A DNA stretch of 64,000 nt from Wenzhouxiangella sp. 15190 (GTDB lineage Bacteria > Pseudomonadota > Gammaproteobacteria > Xanthomonadales > Wenzhouxiangellaceae). The first letter of the stretch is position 1. Every line of letters starts with the position of its first letter. The stretch lies in contig NZ_QVMV01000028.1 of the NCBI RefSeq assembly GCF_003417465.1, forward strand, positions 62,001 to 126,000, given 5' to 3'. Both the position numbers and the translations under genes were made by a program. Positions 38,291-47,055 of the stretch are shown here, piece by piece. The notes beneath the pieces were generated by a model. The model ran no database searches. It worked only from the letters and a program-made list of their open reading frames with translations, and was not told where the DNA came from.

Positions 38291-38425
38291 TTGAGCGACC
38301 AGCATGATCCGGAGGGAACCCGAGCGAGACGACGCCGTGCCGTTCGCACGGCGCTCTTGCTGGCCGCGGTCGTGTTCATGATCTACCTCGGCTTCATTCT
38401 CAGTGGTGTGCTCAAAGCGGGATAA
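38291..38425 (+). CDS. Small single-span membrane protein in the cox operon
   Basis: A 44-residue open frame with a TTG start at 38291 and GGAGG seven bases ahead. It has a polar, Arg-rich N-terminus (TRARRRRAVRT) and a single hydrophobic helix (ALLLAAVVFMIYLGFILSG), giving an N-in topology. Small peptides of this type occur between coxA and the cox11/coxC genes in other proteobacteria and are thought to help oxidase assembly, but I cannot name it. The ribosome site, codon phase and location support it; it is too short for homology-free certainty. Confidence 0.7.
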   Translation: MSDQHDPEGTRARRRRAVRTALLLAAVVFMIYLGFILSGVLKAG

Positions 38426-38497
38426 TCGAAAAACCACAGGTAATGACCGGGCTGGCAACCGCGCCAGCCGAACAAGAAACTGAATCAGGGAACCAAC

Positions 38498-39355
38498 ATG
38501 GCAGAACACTACTACGTACCCCACACGGCCAAGTGGCCCATCGTCGGCTCGATCGGCCTGTTCGTGATGATGCTCGGCGCGGGGAGCTGGCTCAACCAGG
38601 CAGCAATCGGCCCCTGGTTCACGCTGGCCGGCTCGGTGATCGTGCTGGTCATGATCTTCGGCTGGTTCGCCCAGGTCATTGGCGAATCCGAACAGGGGCT
38701 CTATAACCGGGCGGTGGACGGCTCATTCCGTCAGGGCATGATCTGGTTCATCTTCTCGGAAGTGATGTTCTTCGCCGCCTTCTTCGGCGCATTGTTCTAT
38801 GCCCGCATGTTCGCCGTGCCGTGGCTCGGCGGCGAAGGTGCCGGCGCAATGACCAACGAACTGCTCTTTCCGGAGTTCGATGCGGCCTGGCCAACGGCCG
38901 GCCCGGCGCAGCTTGGCGGCGATTTCCAGATCATTCCCGCCTTCGAACTGCCGTTGCTCAACACCCTCATCCTGCTGACTTCGGGCCTGACCATCACGCT
39001 CGCGCACTGGGCGCTCAAGAAGGCCAAGCGTGGCGCCCTCGTCGGCTGGATGGCCGCCACCGTGGCCCTGGGCTCGATCTTCCTCTACTTCCAGGCCTCG
39101 GAGTACGTCCATGCCTACCAGGATCTCGGCCTGACCCTTGGTTCCGGCATCTACGGCTCGACGTTCTTCATGCTCACCGGTTTCCACGGCCTGCACGTGA
39201 CCCTGGGCACCATCATGCTGATCGTCATCACTCTGCGCTGCATGGCCGGCCACTTCTCGAAGAAAAACCACTTCGGCTTCGAGGCCGTGGCCTGGTATTG
39301 GCACTTTGTCGACGTCGTCTGGCTGGGCCTGTTCGTCTTCGTCTACGTCATCTGA
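38498..39355 (+). CDS. coxC: Cytochrome c oxidase subunit III
   Basis: A 285-aa polytopic subunit that stabilises the catalytic core of the oxidase. It begins with YYVPHTAKWPIVGS, has seven membrane segments, the EVMFFAAFFGALFYAR helix and the end motif FEAVAWYWHFVDVVWLGLFV, all typical of subunit III. It is the last gene of the DUF2244-coxB-coxA-small peptide-coxC run and is followed by a hairpin terminator. No cox11, cox15 or ctaB is in the window. Confidence 0.94.
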   Translation: MAEHYYVPHTAKWPIVGSIGLFVMMLGAGSWLNQAAIGPWFTLAGSVIVLVMIFGWFAQVIGESEQGLYNRAVDGSFRQGMIWFIFSEVMFFAAFFGALFYARMFAVPWLGGEGAGAMTNELLFPEFDAAWPTAGPAQLGGDFQIIPAFELPLLNTLILLTSGLTITLAHWALKKAKRGALVGWMAATVALGSIFLYFQASEYVHAYQDLGLTLGSGIYGSTFFMLTGFHGLHVTLGTIMLIVITLRCMAGHFSKKNHFGFEAVAWYWHFVDVVWLGLFVFVYVI

Positions 39356-39378
39356 CGAATCAGCGACAAGACAGAAAA

Positions 39379-39408
39379 GAGAGTGCCGGCCTTTGTGCTG
39401 GCACTTTC
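39379..39408 (+). terminator. Hairpin terminator after coxC
   Basis: gagagtgccggc and gctggcactttc form a 12-bp stem with two G-U pairs around a 6-base loop, 23 bases after the coxC stop, ending in TTTCGT. Confidence 0.6.
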
Positions 39409-39435
39409 GTATCTAAAATCTGTAAAAGAATGATA

Positions 39436-39657
39436 TGTCCACAGATGAACACAGATAAACACAGATAAAAGAAAACAAGAGAGTTGTTCTGGAGAAGGTC
39501 GGTATGGCTTTTGCCGATTATCTAGCAGGCCGGCTTATCCCGACATTGAAGTAAGGGTACCTGTACCTGATCGCGCCTCATCAAGCTCCGTAAGGCCAAT
39601 CATTCTTCACGTTTATTATCTTTTCAATCTGTGTTCATCTGTGTTCATCTGTGGACA
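39436..39657. repeat. Word-repeat inverted element (acagatgaac family)
   Basis: The left arm, about 39436-39475, repeats acagatgaac / acagataaac after tgtcc. The right arm, 39621-39657, is its near-perfect reverse complement (ctgtgttcat words, ending in tgtggaca). The arms flank a 145-base spacer without coding signal. It fills most of the 332-base gap 39356-39687 between convergent coxC and a lipoprotein gene. Confidence 0.75.
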
Positions 39658-39687
39658 AATTATTTTTCTTTTTTGAATCCTCTCCCT

Positions 39688-40137
39688 TCACCCTCTACCG
39701 GCAACGGTCTCCCAGCGCGCCGAGATCAACATCCAGTCGCCGTCGTCCAGCCGCCATCCCGTCGTGACCCGGTACCAGCTGCCGGTGTCGGGGATCAGGC
39801 CGCTGCCGCCGGTCAGAACCGCATGCATGGTGGCCGTCGCCCTGCCCTCGCCCTGAAGCTCGATTTCGATGTCGAACAGGCGCGCCTTGAGAGACTCGTG
39901 CGCCAGCATTTCCCGCCTGAGCAGCAATCGGGCGGCGCGGCGGTCGAGATTGCGCGTGGCCGCGCTGAAGTCCTCGGCAACGGGCGAGAAGAAGGATCGG
40001 GCGTTGCCCTCGGCCAGGTCGGCCTGCATGGTCTCGATCCGGTTACGGATCCGCTCCTCGTCCGGCAGGGGCTCGTTGCAGGCGGCCAGCAGCAAGAGAC
40101 AGACACCGCACAGCCCGGCGCTGCGCAGCAGGCTCAC
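39688..40137 (-). CDS. Putative lipoprotein, NTF2-like
   Basis: A 149-aa predicted outer-membrane lipoprotein with signal peptide and lipobox LLAAC (Cys at residue 20). The remaining alpha+beta pattern, with an early acidic helix (RIRNRIETMQADLAEGN) and C-terminal strands ending WRLDDGDWMLISARWE, resembles SnoaL/NTF2-like folds. Its start overlaps the stop of the GCS2-CBS gene by four bases, so the two are co-translated. The role is unknown. Confidence 0.72.
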   Translation of the reverse strand: MSLLRSAGLCGVCLLLLAACNEPLPDEERIRNRIETMQADLAEGNARSFFSPVAEDFSAATRNLDRRAARLLLRREMLAHESLKARLFDIEIELQGEGRATATMHAVLTGGSGLIPDTGSWYRVTTGWRLDDGDWMLISARWETVAGRG

Positions 40138-42056
40138 TTGAGCTGATCCTCGCTCAGGTAGGTCTCGAGCAGGCGCGAAGCCACGACGATCAGGTCGTAT
40201 TCGGTAACCAGGCCGACCAGCTTTCCGTCTTCGACCACCGGCAGGCTGCTGAGGCGATTGTCGCGCATGAGCCGAATGGCTTCGACCGTCGTGGTTTCGG
40301 GAGAGACCGTGATCGGGTCCGGACGCATGATGTCGCGCACGGTGACCGTATTGTCATTGCGATTGCCGCGGGCAATCAGCCGCAGAAGCTGGCGATGCGA
40401 GACCAGGCCGAGGAGCTGGCCGGAATCATCCTCCACCGGCACATGCCGCACATGGCGCCACTCCATGAGACTCGCGGCAAAGTCGACGATGTCGTCAGGC
40501 CTGACGGTAAACAGATCGGTGGCCATGAACTGGCCGACGCTGCGATAGCTGTCGCGCCAGTCCTGCTGGGTACAGATTTTGGCCAACTCCCATTCGGAGA
40601 CAGGTCTGCCGGTTTCGGACTGCTCGACCATCGATGAAACCAGCGCGCGCAGGCGCTCGTGTTCATTGCCTTCCTCGCGCATATTCTCCAGCGATTCGAG
40701 CTGCCAACGTGCACCGGTGCGCCGATTGTCGACGCGGGCCCGGATCACGCCCAGGTAACGATCGATATCCCGTTCATCGATGCCGGCCTCCGACAGGCCC
40801 TCGCGCGCCATCGGCAGCAGTTCGTCGATGATCAGCTCCTGGGCCGTGACCTGGTGATTATCGAACCAGACCTGCTGGGCGCGCAGGCCCTCACGTGCGG
40901 CGGCGAGAAAGTTGCTCTTGACGTCGCTGAAACTCAGGTGCTCCCGAATGTCGTCGACAGTGTGCGAAAGGCGCGACATCATGCCGAAGAAAAAGGCGGC
41001 ATTGGCCACTTCATCCAGCACCGTGGGGCCCGACGGGATCACGCGATTTTCGATCCTCAGGTGCGGTTTGCCGTTGTCGGATATGCCGTAACAGGCGCGA
41101 TTCCAGCGATAGACGGTACCGTTGTGCAGGCACAGCGCGCGCAGCCTGGGCACCTCGCCACGCGCGACCATGCCGATGGGGTCTTCCTCGAATTCGGTGG
41201 TCAGGACGACCCGGAATCGGGCAATGTCTTCCTTGAAGATCTCGATGACCGAATTGTCGATCCAGTGGTCGCCAAAGTGCACCCGTGGCTTGTGCCCGCG
41301 AGCCGCGTGGGCTTCGGAGCGAGCGTCGATGGAATGTTCGAACACGGCGATGCGCGTCTCGTGCCAGAGACGCTTTCCCAGCAGGATGGGCGAATTAACA
41401 CAACTGGCCAGCAAGGGGCCGGTGACGGCCTGGGCAATGTTGTAGAGGTGGGCGAATTCATCGGCACCGACCTGGAAATGAATCTGGAAACTGGTATTGC
41501 AGGCTTCCAGCATCAGGTTGTCGTGGTTGATGCTGAGCTGGTCGATACCCTTGATGGTAAAGTTGAAATTGCTGCCCCTGAGCCTGAGCAGCGCCTCGTT
41601 GAGCGCAAAATAGCGCGCGGTGGGCACCATCGATTCGAGCGAGATGTGCTCCCGCGTAAGCGTGGGCAAAATGCCCACCAGTGCGATCCGGCTGCCGACC
41701 TTGTCGGCTTTCTCTCGAGCGATCCCGAGTACCTCGTCGGCCTCTCGCTCGAGCTGCCGAAGGCAGTCCCCGCCAAGCTCCAGCGGCGAGAGATTGGCCT
41801 CGAGGTTGAACAGGCCCAATTCGTGCGTGAAGCGCGGATCTTCGATCTTTTCGAGAATCTGCATGGACGTCAGCGCCGGGCGGGAAGACTGGTCGACCAG
41901 GAACATTTCCTGTTCCGCTCCGATTCGTCGAATTCCCGACTCGATCATCCCCCCCTCGAGCATGTCCTCGAGGGCGCGCACTTCATCGAGTAGCGCCTTC
42001 ATGAAGGCGCGGCGCGTGTGCTCGTCCGTCGTCTGTTCGACGTCTTGTTCACCCAT
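40134..42056 (-). CDS. GCS2-type glutamate-cysteine ligase-like enzyme fused to two CBS domains
   Basis: A 640-aa cytoplasmic protein. Residues about 30-460 form a glutamate-cysteine-ligase-like (GCS2) domain: RIGAEQEMFLVD, LFNLEANLSPLEL, CNTSFQIHFQV and LRIENRVIPSGPT contain the acidic metal/ATP positions. Residues about 500-640 form a CBS pair (DLFTVRPDDIVD ... DPITVSPETTTVEAIRLMRD ... LSSLPVVEDGKLVGLVTEYD), a regulatory module that usually binds adenine nucleotides. The ligase product is not known; carboxylate-amine ligation is the family chemistry. The start at 42056 is favoured over the frame opening at 42227, which overlaps fadD; neither has a strong ribosome site. Confidence 0.8.
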   Translation of the reverse strand: MGEQDVEQTTDEHTRRAFMKALLDEVRALEDMLEGGMIESGIRRIGAEQEMFLVDQSSRPALTSMQILEKIEDPRFTHELGLFNLEANLSPLELGGDCLRQLEREADEVLGIAREKADKVGSRIALVGILPTLTREHISLESMVPTARYFALNEALLRLRGSNFNFTIKGIDQLSINHDNLMLEACNTSFQIHFQVGADEFAHLYNIAQAVTGPLLASCVNSPILLGKRLWHETRIAVFEHSIDARSEAHAARGHKPRVHFGDHWIDNSVIEIFKEDIARFRVVLTTEFEEDPIGMVARGEVPRLRALCLHNGTVYRWNRACYGISDNGKPHLRIENRVIPSGPTVLDEVANAAFFFGMMSRLSHTVDDIREHLSFSDVKSNFLAAAREGLRAQQVWFDNHQVTAQELIIDELLPMAREGLSEAGIDERDIDRYLGVIRARVDNRRTGARWQLESLENMREEGNEHERLRALVSSMVEQSETGRPVSEWELAKICTQQDWRDSYRSVGQFMATDLFTVRPDDIVDFAASLMEWRHVRHVPVEDDSGQLLGLVSHRQLLRLIARGNRNDNTVTVRDIMRPDPITVSPETTTVEAIRLMRDNRLSSLPVVEDGKLVGLVTEYDLIVVASRLLETYLSEDQLK

Positions 42057-42216
42057 TGCAGGAAGCGCCCCGTGGCTGGCTTTCCGGCGATCATAAACGT
42101 CCCCCGTGAAAGGGGCAAATGCCTGGCGTCTCCCCGCGTCCGGATGCTTGTTTCGGACGACCTCCTGTGCCAAGCTTTGCCGACACTGAAACAGAACCGT
42201 ACAGGATGGAGGCCCG

Positions 42217-43905
42217 ATGAGCGACAAGCCCTGGCTCGAACACTATCCGGAAGGGGTGCCGGCCGAGATCGACATGCAGGAATTCGATTCGGTCGTCGAC
42301 GTGATCGACACCAGCTGCAACGAATTCCGGGACAAGGTCGCTTACGTTAATTTCGGTGTCGAACTCACCTTCGGACAGGTCGATCGCTACAGCGCGGCGT
42401 TCGCCGCCCGCCTGCAGGCCATGGGCCTGGAGAAGGGTGATCGTATCGCCATCATGATGCCCAACGTGCTGCAGTACCCGATTGCGGTCTTCGGAGCACT
42501 GCGCGCGGGACTGGTGGTGGTCAATACCAACCCGCTCTACACGGCGAGGGAACTCAAGCATCAGCTCAACGATTCGGGTGCCACGGCGATCGTAATCATG
42601 GACAACTTCGCCAGCGTCCTCGAGGCGGTCATCGACGATGTCCAGATCGAACATGTCATCCTCACGCGCATGGGCGACATGCTCGGCGGTCTCAAGGGCG
42701 CCCTGACGAACTTCGCCGTTCGCTACGTCAAGAAAATGGTGCCGGCCTACAGTCTCCCCAACGCACGGCCATTCAACGCGGTGCTCAGGGAAGGCGCGGA
42801 TGAGCGCTTCCAGCCGGTCAAGGTCGGCCACGAAGACATCGCCTTCCTGCAGTACACCGGCGGAACCACCGGCGTGTCGAAAGGCGCGGTGCTCACGCAC
42901 GGCAACATGGTGGCCAACATGCAGCAGGCCTCGGCCTGGCTGGGTGGTCGGCTCACTATCGGCGAGGAAACCATCGTCACCGCCCTGCCCCTCTATCATA
43001 TCTTCGCGCTGACGGCGAACTGCCTGGTCTTCATCAAGCTCGGCGGCCGCAACCTGCTGATCACGAACCCGCGGGATATGGCCGGATTCGTCAAGGAACT
43101 GGGCAAGGTGAAATTCACCGCCATCACCGGGGTGAACACCCTGTTCAATGGCCTGCTCAACACGCCCGGCTTCGAGGATCTGGACTTCTCCAGCCTGCGC
43201 ATGACGCTCGGTGGCGGCATGGCCGTACAGCGGGCGGTCGCAGAGCGCTGGCAGAAGGTCACCGGGGTCACGCTCGTCGAGGCCTACGGACTGACGGAAA
43301 CCTCGCCGGCGGCCTGCATCAATCCAATGGATCTCGAGGAGTACAACGGCGCCATCGGGCTGCCCATATCGTCAACCGAGTGTCGGGTGATCGATGCCGA
43401 CGGCAATCCCCTGCCACAGGGCGAGACCGGAGAGTTGTGCGTGCGGGGTCCGCAGGTCATGAAGGGCTACTGGAACCGCCCGGAGGAGACCGCCAAGGTG
43501 CTCGGCGACGACGGCTGGCTGCGCACCGGCGACATGGCCAAGATGGACGAAAACGGCTATTTCTATATCGTCGACCGCAAGAAGGACATGGTGCTCGTCT
43601 CGGGCTTCAACGTCTATCCCAACGAGGTCGAGGACATCATCGCCGGCCATCCGAAGGTGCTCGAAGTCGGCGTCATCGGTGCACCGGACGAGAAATCCGG
43701 CGAAGTCGTCAAGGCCGTCGTGGTGCGCAAGGACGATTCGCTGACCGTCAAGGAACTGCGCGAATACTGTCGCAAGGAATTGACCGGCTACAAGGTTCCC
43801 AAGTACGTCGAGTTCGTCGACGAACTACCCAAGACCAACGTCGGCAAGATCCTGCGGCGCGAACTACGCGATCTCTACGGCGAGGCCCGCAGTTCCGAAG
43901 ACTGA
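42217..43905 (+). CDS. fadD: Long-chain fatty acid-CoA ligase
   Basis: Activates fatty acids to acyl-CoA with ATP at the inner membrane, the entry to beta-oxidation. The 562-aa ANL-family enzyme shows the P-loop-like [37 protein letters not shown] and a C-terminal KVPKYVEF ... [14 protein letters not shown] with the adenylation lysine. GGAGG precedes the ATG. It is transcribed alone; the matching fadJ-fadI pair is at 57-60 kb. Ends 19 bases from convergent dinB. Confidence 0.93.
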   Translation: MSDKPWLEHYPEGVPAEIDMQEFDSVVDVIDTSCNEFRDKVAYVNFGVELTFGQVDRYSAAFAARLQAMGLEKGDRIAIMMPNVLQYPIAVFGALRAGLVVVNTNPLYTARELKHQLNDSGATAIVIMDNFASVLEAVIDDVQIEHVILTRMGDMLGGLKGALTNFAVRYVKKMVPAYSLPNARPFNAVLREGADERFQPVKVGHEDIAFLQYTGGTTGVSKGAVLTHGNMVANMQQASAWLGGRLTIGEETIVTALPLYHIFALTANCLVFIKLGGRNLLITNPRDMAGFVKELGKVKFTAITGVNTLFNGLLNTPGFEDLDFSSLRMTLGGGMAVQRAVAERWQKVTGVTLVEAYGLTETSPAACINPMDLEEYNGAIGLPISSTECRVIDADGNPLPQGETGELCVRGPQVMKGYWNRPEETAKVLGDDGWLRTGDMAKMDENGYFYIVDRKKDMVLVSGFNVYPNEVEDIIAGHPKVLEVGVIGAPDEKSGEVVKAVVVRKDDSLTVKELREYCRKELTGYKVPKYVEFVDELPKTNVGKILRRELRDLYGEARSSED

Positions 43906-43924
43906 ACCAACGACAAGCGCGCCG

Positions 43925-44992
43925 CTATTCGAGCAGGTCGGATTCATCCGGCCGCTCCGACAGTCCCGACACGCCGACACCGATCAGGCGCACGGCAAAC
44001 TGCCTGCGCCAGCCGGCCCAGCTTTCCAGCAACTCGCGTGCGCCCGACAGGATTCGCTCGGCGCTGCGCGTATGCCCGCCCATGGACTGGCTGCGCGTGA
44101 TGGTGGAGAAACCGCTCGATCGCAGCTTGATCGTGACCGTGCGCGCGTAGAGTCCACGATCGGCCAGACGCCGGGCCACCTTGTCGGCCTGGTCGGCCAT
44201 GACGCTCGCCAGGCCTTCGATATCGTGCCGATCTTCCCGGAAAGTGGTTTCCTGGCTGATCGAACGGCGCACGCGTTGGGAGCTGACTTCCCGCTCGTCG
44301 ATGCCGGTTGCACGCTCGATCAGCTCCACCGCATGGTCACCGAACAGTCGGGAAAGCACATCCAGGCTCGTTCGCCGCAGCTGGCCGACGGTGAACACAC
44401 CGATATCGTGCAGCTGCGCGGCGGTTCTCGGACCAATGCCCCATAGGCGACGGATCGGCAACGGATCGAGAAAGCGCTGCACCTGGTCGGGCGGGATATG
44501 GACCAGGCCGTCGGGCTTGTCGTAGTCGGAAGCAATCTTGGCCAGCAACTTGTTGTGCGCCATGCCGACCGAGGCAGTCAGACCCGTCTGCTCGGCGATG
44601 CGTCGCTTGAGCCGGCTGCCGATTTCGGGCAGCGGCTCGCCGTGGACATTCACTCGTTCACTGACGTCGATAAAGGCTTCATCGAGACTGAGGCCTTCGA
44701 TTCGCTCGCTGAAGGCTCCGAGCAGATCGAACACTTCGCGGGAAACTTCGCGGTAACGCTCGAAACGCGCCGAAACGAAGACGCCCGAGGGGCACAAGCG
44801 CCGGGCTCTCGCTCCGGGCATGGCCGAACGCACGCCGTATTGCCGGGCCTCGTAGCTGGCGGCCGCGACAACACCTCGGCTGCTCCCCCCGCCGACCATG
44901 ACCGGACGACCACGCAATTCCGGATGATCGCGCTGTTCAACACTGGCATAGAAGGCATCCATGTCGACATGGATGATGGAGCGGTTAGTCAA
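43925..44992 (-). CDS. dinB: DNA polymerase IV (Y-family)
   Basis: Error-prone lesion-bypass polymerase, 355 aa. It starts SIIHVDMDAFYASVEQRD (first catalytic Asp), has the SLDEAFID catalytic acidic pair, GLTASVGMAHNKLLAKIAS, the helix-hairpin-helix WGIGPRTAAQL and a little-finger domain (RRSISQETTFRED). The aromatic in SLDEA-F replaces the usual Tyr. The C-terminus lacks an obvious QLxLF clamp-binding tail. No LexA box was visible upstream, where an AT-rich repeat element lies. Confidence 0.93.
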   Translation of the reverse strand: MTNRSIIHVDMDAFYASVEQRDHPELRGRPVMVGGGSSRGVVAAASYEARQYGVRSAMPGARARRLCPSGVFVSARFERYREVSREVFDLLGAFSERIEGLSLDEAFIDVSERVNVHGEPLPEIGSRLKRRIAEQTGLTASVGMAHNKLLAKIASDYDKPDGLVHIPPDQVQRFLDPLPIRRLWGIGPRTAAQLHDIGVFTVGQLRRTSLDVLSRLFGDHAVELIERATGIDEREVSSQRVRRSISQETTFREDRHDIEGLASVMADQADKVARRLADRGLYARTVTIKLRSSGFSTITRSQSMGGHTRSAERILSGARELLESWAGWRRQFAVRLIGVGVSGLSERPDESDLLE

Positions 44993-44995
44993 TTC

Positions 44996-45130
44996 TCAAT
45001 GACCGAATCTTCAATGGCCGAAACGAATCGCGGCACTTCAAATGCCAAAAAATGCCAAAGTTGCGTTCTGATCATTGGGTCATTGACTCATTGGTCCTTG
45101 TTTGTAAATTGATGTATTGAACCAATTGAA
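44996..45130. repeat. AT-rich word-repeat region upstream of dinB
   Basis: Words such as tcaatgacc, tcaatggcc and their complements (ggtcattga, cattgg) occur on both sides of a centre containing aaatgccaaa twice; TCAATGACC at 44996-45004 is complemented at 45078-45086. The right end (tgtaaattgatgtattgaac, then caattgaaaattaaat) is strongly A/T-rich. Same style as the elements at 31.8 and 39.5 kb. Confidence 0.55.
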
Positions 45131-45132
45131 AA

Positions 45133-45471
45133 TTAAATCGTTCGGGTCGGCTTGTCGCTGTCGAGCATGCCCGCCAGCAGCGACACGATGGTGCTCTGCG
45201 CCTGCTGACCCTCGGTGCTGTCGGAAAACTGCACACCCACGCCGCTGTTGGCCGTCTGTCGTCCGCCGGAAGGCGTCAGCCAGGCCACCTTGCCGGGAAT
45301 TGCGATGCGTTCTTCACCCATCAAGCCGAGCAGGATCAATACCTCGTCACCGAGCTGGAACTGCTTGCGCGTGGGCACGAACAGGCCGCCGTTGATGAGA
45401 AACGGCATGTAGGCGCCGTAGAGCTCCTGCTTGTTTTCGATGTTGTATGAAAGAATGCCTTTCTGGGCCAT
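45133..45471 (-). CDS. pilZ: PilZ-domain protein (type IV pilus-associated)
   Basis: A 112-aa soluble protein. MAQKGILSYNIENKQELYGAYMPFLINGG, FVPTRKQFQLGDEVLILL and IPGKVAWLTP match the small PilZ family encoded next to holB in pseudomonads and xanthomonads, which interacts with pilus biogenesis ATPases. The RxxxR and D/NxSxxG c-di-GMP motifs are not clearly present, as in Pseudomonas PilZ itself. It is the last gene of the fab-pab-tmk-holB operon, starting 4 bases after the holB stop. Confidence 0.87.
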   Translation of the reverse strand: MAQKGILSYNIENKQELYGAYMPFLINGGLFVPTRKQFQLGDEVLILLGLMGEERIAIPGKVAWLTPSGGRQTANSGVGVQFSDSTEGQQAQSTIVSLLAGMLDSDKPTRTI

Positions 45472-45475
45472 GAAA

Positions 45476-46426
45476 TCACTTCCGCGCCGGTTGAGCCGCT
45501 TCCCATTCTAGCAGCCAACGACCCAGAAGCAGGTCCTGGCGGACCACGCCTCTTTCCGCTTCCCGATGACCGTCCAGGGCCATCTGCCAGAGTCGGGCCA
45601 GTTCACGGCGATCGATTCGCTCGGGCAGGTGTCTGTCGGGCGGCTGCCAGCCACCGGCTCCGCTGGCGCGCGCCATGATGACCGCCAGCCATCGCGCAAT
45701 CCAGGTCCAGCTCGCCGCAGGATCGACCTGCCAGCGTTCCAGCACCTCGGCATGGGGACGCCCCTCGAGGAGGTCGTCGAGCAGCGACAGGCCCGTTTCC
45801 AGCCCGCCTGACTCGAGCATTTCAAGCGCCGCCAGCGGCGCCCCGCCCCCGAGTTCGAGTACGGCTTCCCGGTCCGCCTCGCTCGCTTCCGGAAACGATT
45901 CGGCCAGCCAGGGCTCGGCCACCTCGCGCGCGGGGGCCCTCAGCGCCAACTGCTGGCAGCGTGAACGGATCGTGGCCGACAACCGTGCCGGTTGCTCACT
46001 GAGCAGGATCAACCAGGCGCCCGACGGCGGTTCCTCCAGCGTCTTGAGGAGGGCGTTGGCGGCATTACGGTTCATGGCGTCGGCCTGCGGCATCAACCCG
46101 ACCCGGTTTCCGCCCAGGGAAGCGGTCAACTGCAGGCGTTCGATCAGGTCGCGGACCTGGTCGACGCCAATGCCTTGCTTGTCTTCGGGAATCTCGACCT
46201 TGAACCAGTCGGGATGCGTGCCGCCTTCGAACAGACGGCAGCTCTGGCAGCTACCGCAAGCGCCGGACTCGCCCGGCCGGGTACACAGCAGCAGCTGCGC
46301 CAGCCAGTCTCCGAGGACGCGCTTGCCGATACCGCGCGGACCATGGATCAGGGGCGCGTGTCCCAGGCGTCCGCTTTCGACCCGCTCCCACAGCGCACGA
46401 CAGGTTGTCTCCAGCCAGGGCAACAT
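45476..46426 (-). CDS. holB: DNA polymerase III subunit delta prime
   Basis: Clamp-loader subunit, 316 aa. It has a degenerate P-loop GPRGIGKRVLG, a zinc module (CTRPGESGACGSCQSC), then NAANALLKTLEEPPSGAWLILL and the TIRSRCQQL sensor, all typical of delta prime. Its ATG overlaps the tmk stop by one base. Its product works in the replisome; tmk upstream makes dTTP precursor. Confidence 0.92.
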   Translation of the reverse strand: MLPWLETTCRALWERVESGRLGHAPLIHGPRGIGKRVLGDWLAQLLLCTRPGESGACGSCQSCRLFEGGTHPDWFKVEIPEDKQGIGVDQVRDLIERLQLTASLGGNRVGLMPQADAMNRNAANALLKTLEEPPSGAWLILLSEQPARLSATIRSRCQQLALRAPAREVAEPWLAESFPEASEADREAVLELGGGAPLAALEMLESGGLETGLSLLDDLLEGRPHAEVLERWQVDPAASWTWIARWLAVIMARASGAGGWQPPDRHLPERIDRRELARLWQMALDGHREAERGVVRQDLLLGRWLLEWEAAQPARK

Positions 46427-47055
46427 CAGTTCACTCTCTCTTTCAGGGCTTCCTCGATGGCCGCAGTGACGTCATCGAGCGAACGGGTGGCATCGATGAC
46501 GACGAACCTGTCCGGCTCCAGCCCCGCCTGGGCGAGATAGGCCTGGCGCACCCGCTCGAGAAATTCAGGACGGCTCTGCTCCATGCGATCGGGCCCGCCG
46601 TCGCGACCGCGAATGCGTTCCATACCCACGGCCACCGGCACATCCAGCAAAAGCGTCAAGTCGGGCCGCAGATCCGGATGAACCAGGTCGGCCAGGGTTT
46701 CGACCGCATCCGAACCCAGCTGCCGACCGGCGCCCTGATACGCTCGACTGGCATCGGTGAATCGATCGCAGACGACATCCCTGCCCTGCTTCAGCGCGGG
46801 CCGAATGACGCCGGCGAGATTCTCCTGACGGGCGGCGAACATCAAAAGCAACTCGGTCATGGGTGTCAGCGGCCCGCTTTCCGGGTCGAGCAACAGCCCT
46901 CGAATGCGCTCGGCGGCGTCCGTGCCGCCGGGCTCGCGCGTGATGATGACCTCGCGGCCGCGTGCGGCCAGCCAGGAACGGACGGTCTGCATGGCCGTCG
47001 ACTTCCCGGCCCCCTCACCGCCCTCGAGTGTGATGAAGCGGCCACGACGCATCAT
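46426..47055 (-). CDS. tmk: Thymidylate kinase
   Basis: Phosphorylates dTMP to dTDP. The 209-aa enzyme starts MMRRGRFITLEGGEGAGKST (P-loop), has the DR motif in VVCDRFTDASRAYQGAGR and the LID-adjacent LLLDVPVAVGMERI. It overlaps mltG by four bases upstream and holB by one base downstream, so it is translated as part of a coupled chain. Lengths and motifs are those of E. coli Tmk. Confidence 0.95.
   Translation of the reverse strand: MMRRGRFITLEGGEGAGKSTAMQTVRSWLAARGREVIITREPGGTDAAERIRGLLLDPESGPLTPMTELLLMFAARQENLAGVIRPALKQGRDVVCDRFTDASRAYQGAGRQLGSDAVETLADLVHPDLRPDLTLLLDVPVAVGMERIRGRDGGPDRMEQSRPEFLERVRQAYLAQAGLEPDRFVVIDATRSLDDVTAAIEEALKERVN

Noticed and set aside
44993-45132. LexA box before dinB
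   Set aside because: No CTGT-N8-ACAG palindrome was found in the gap.
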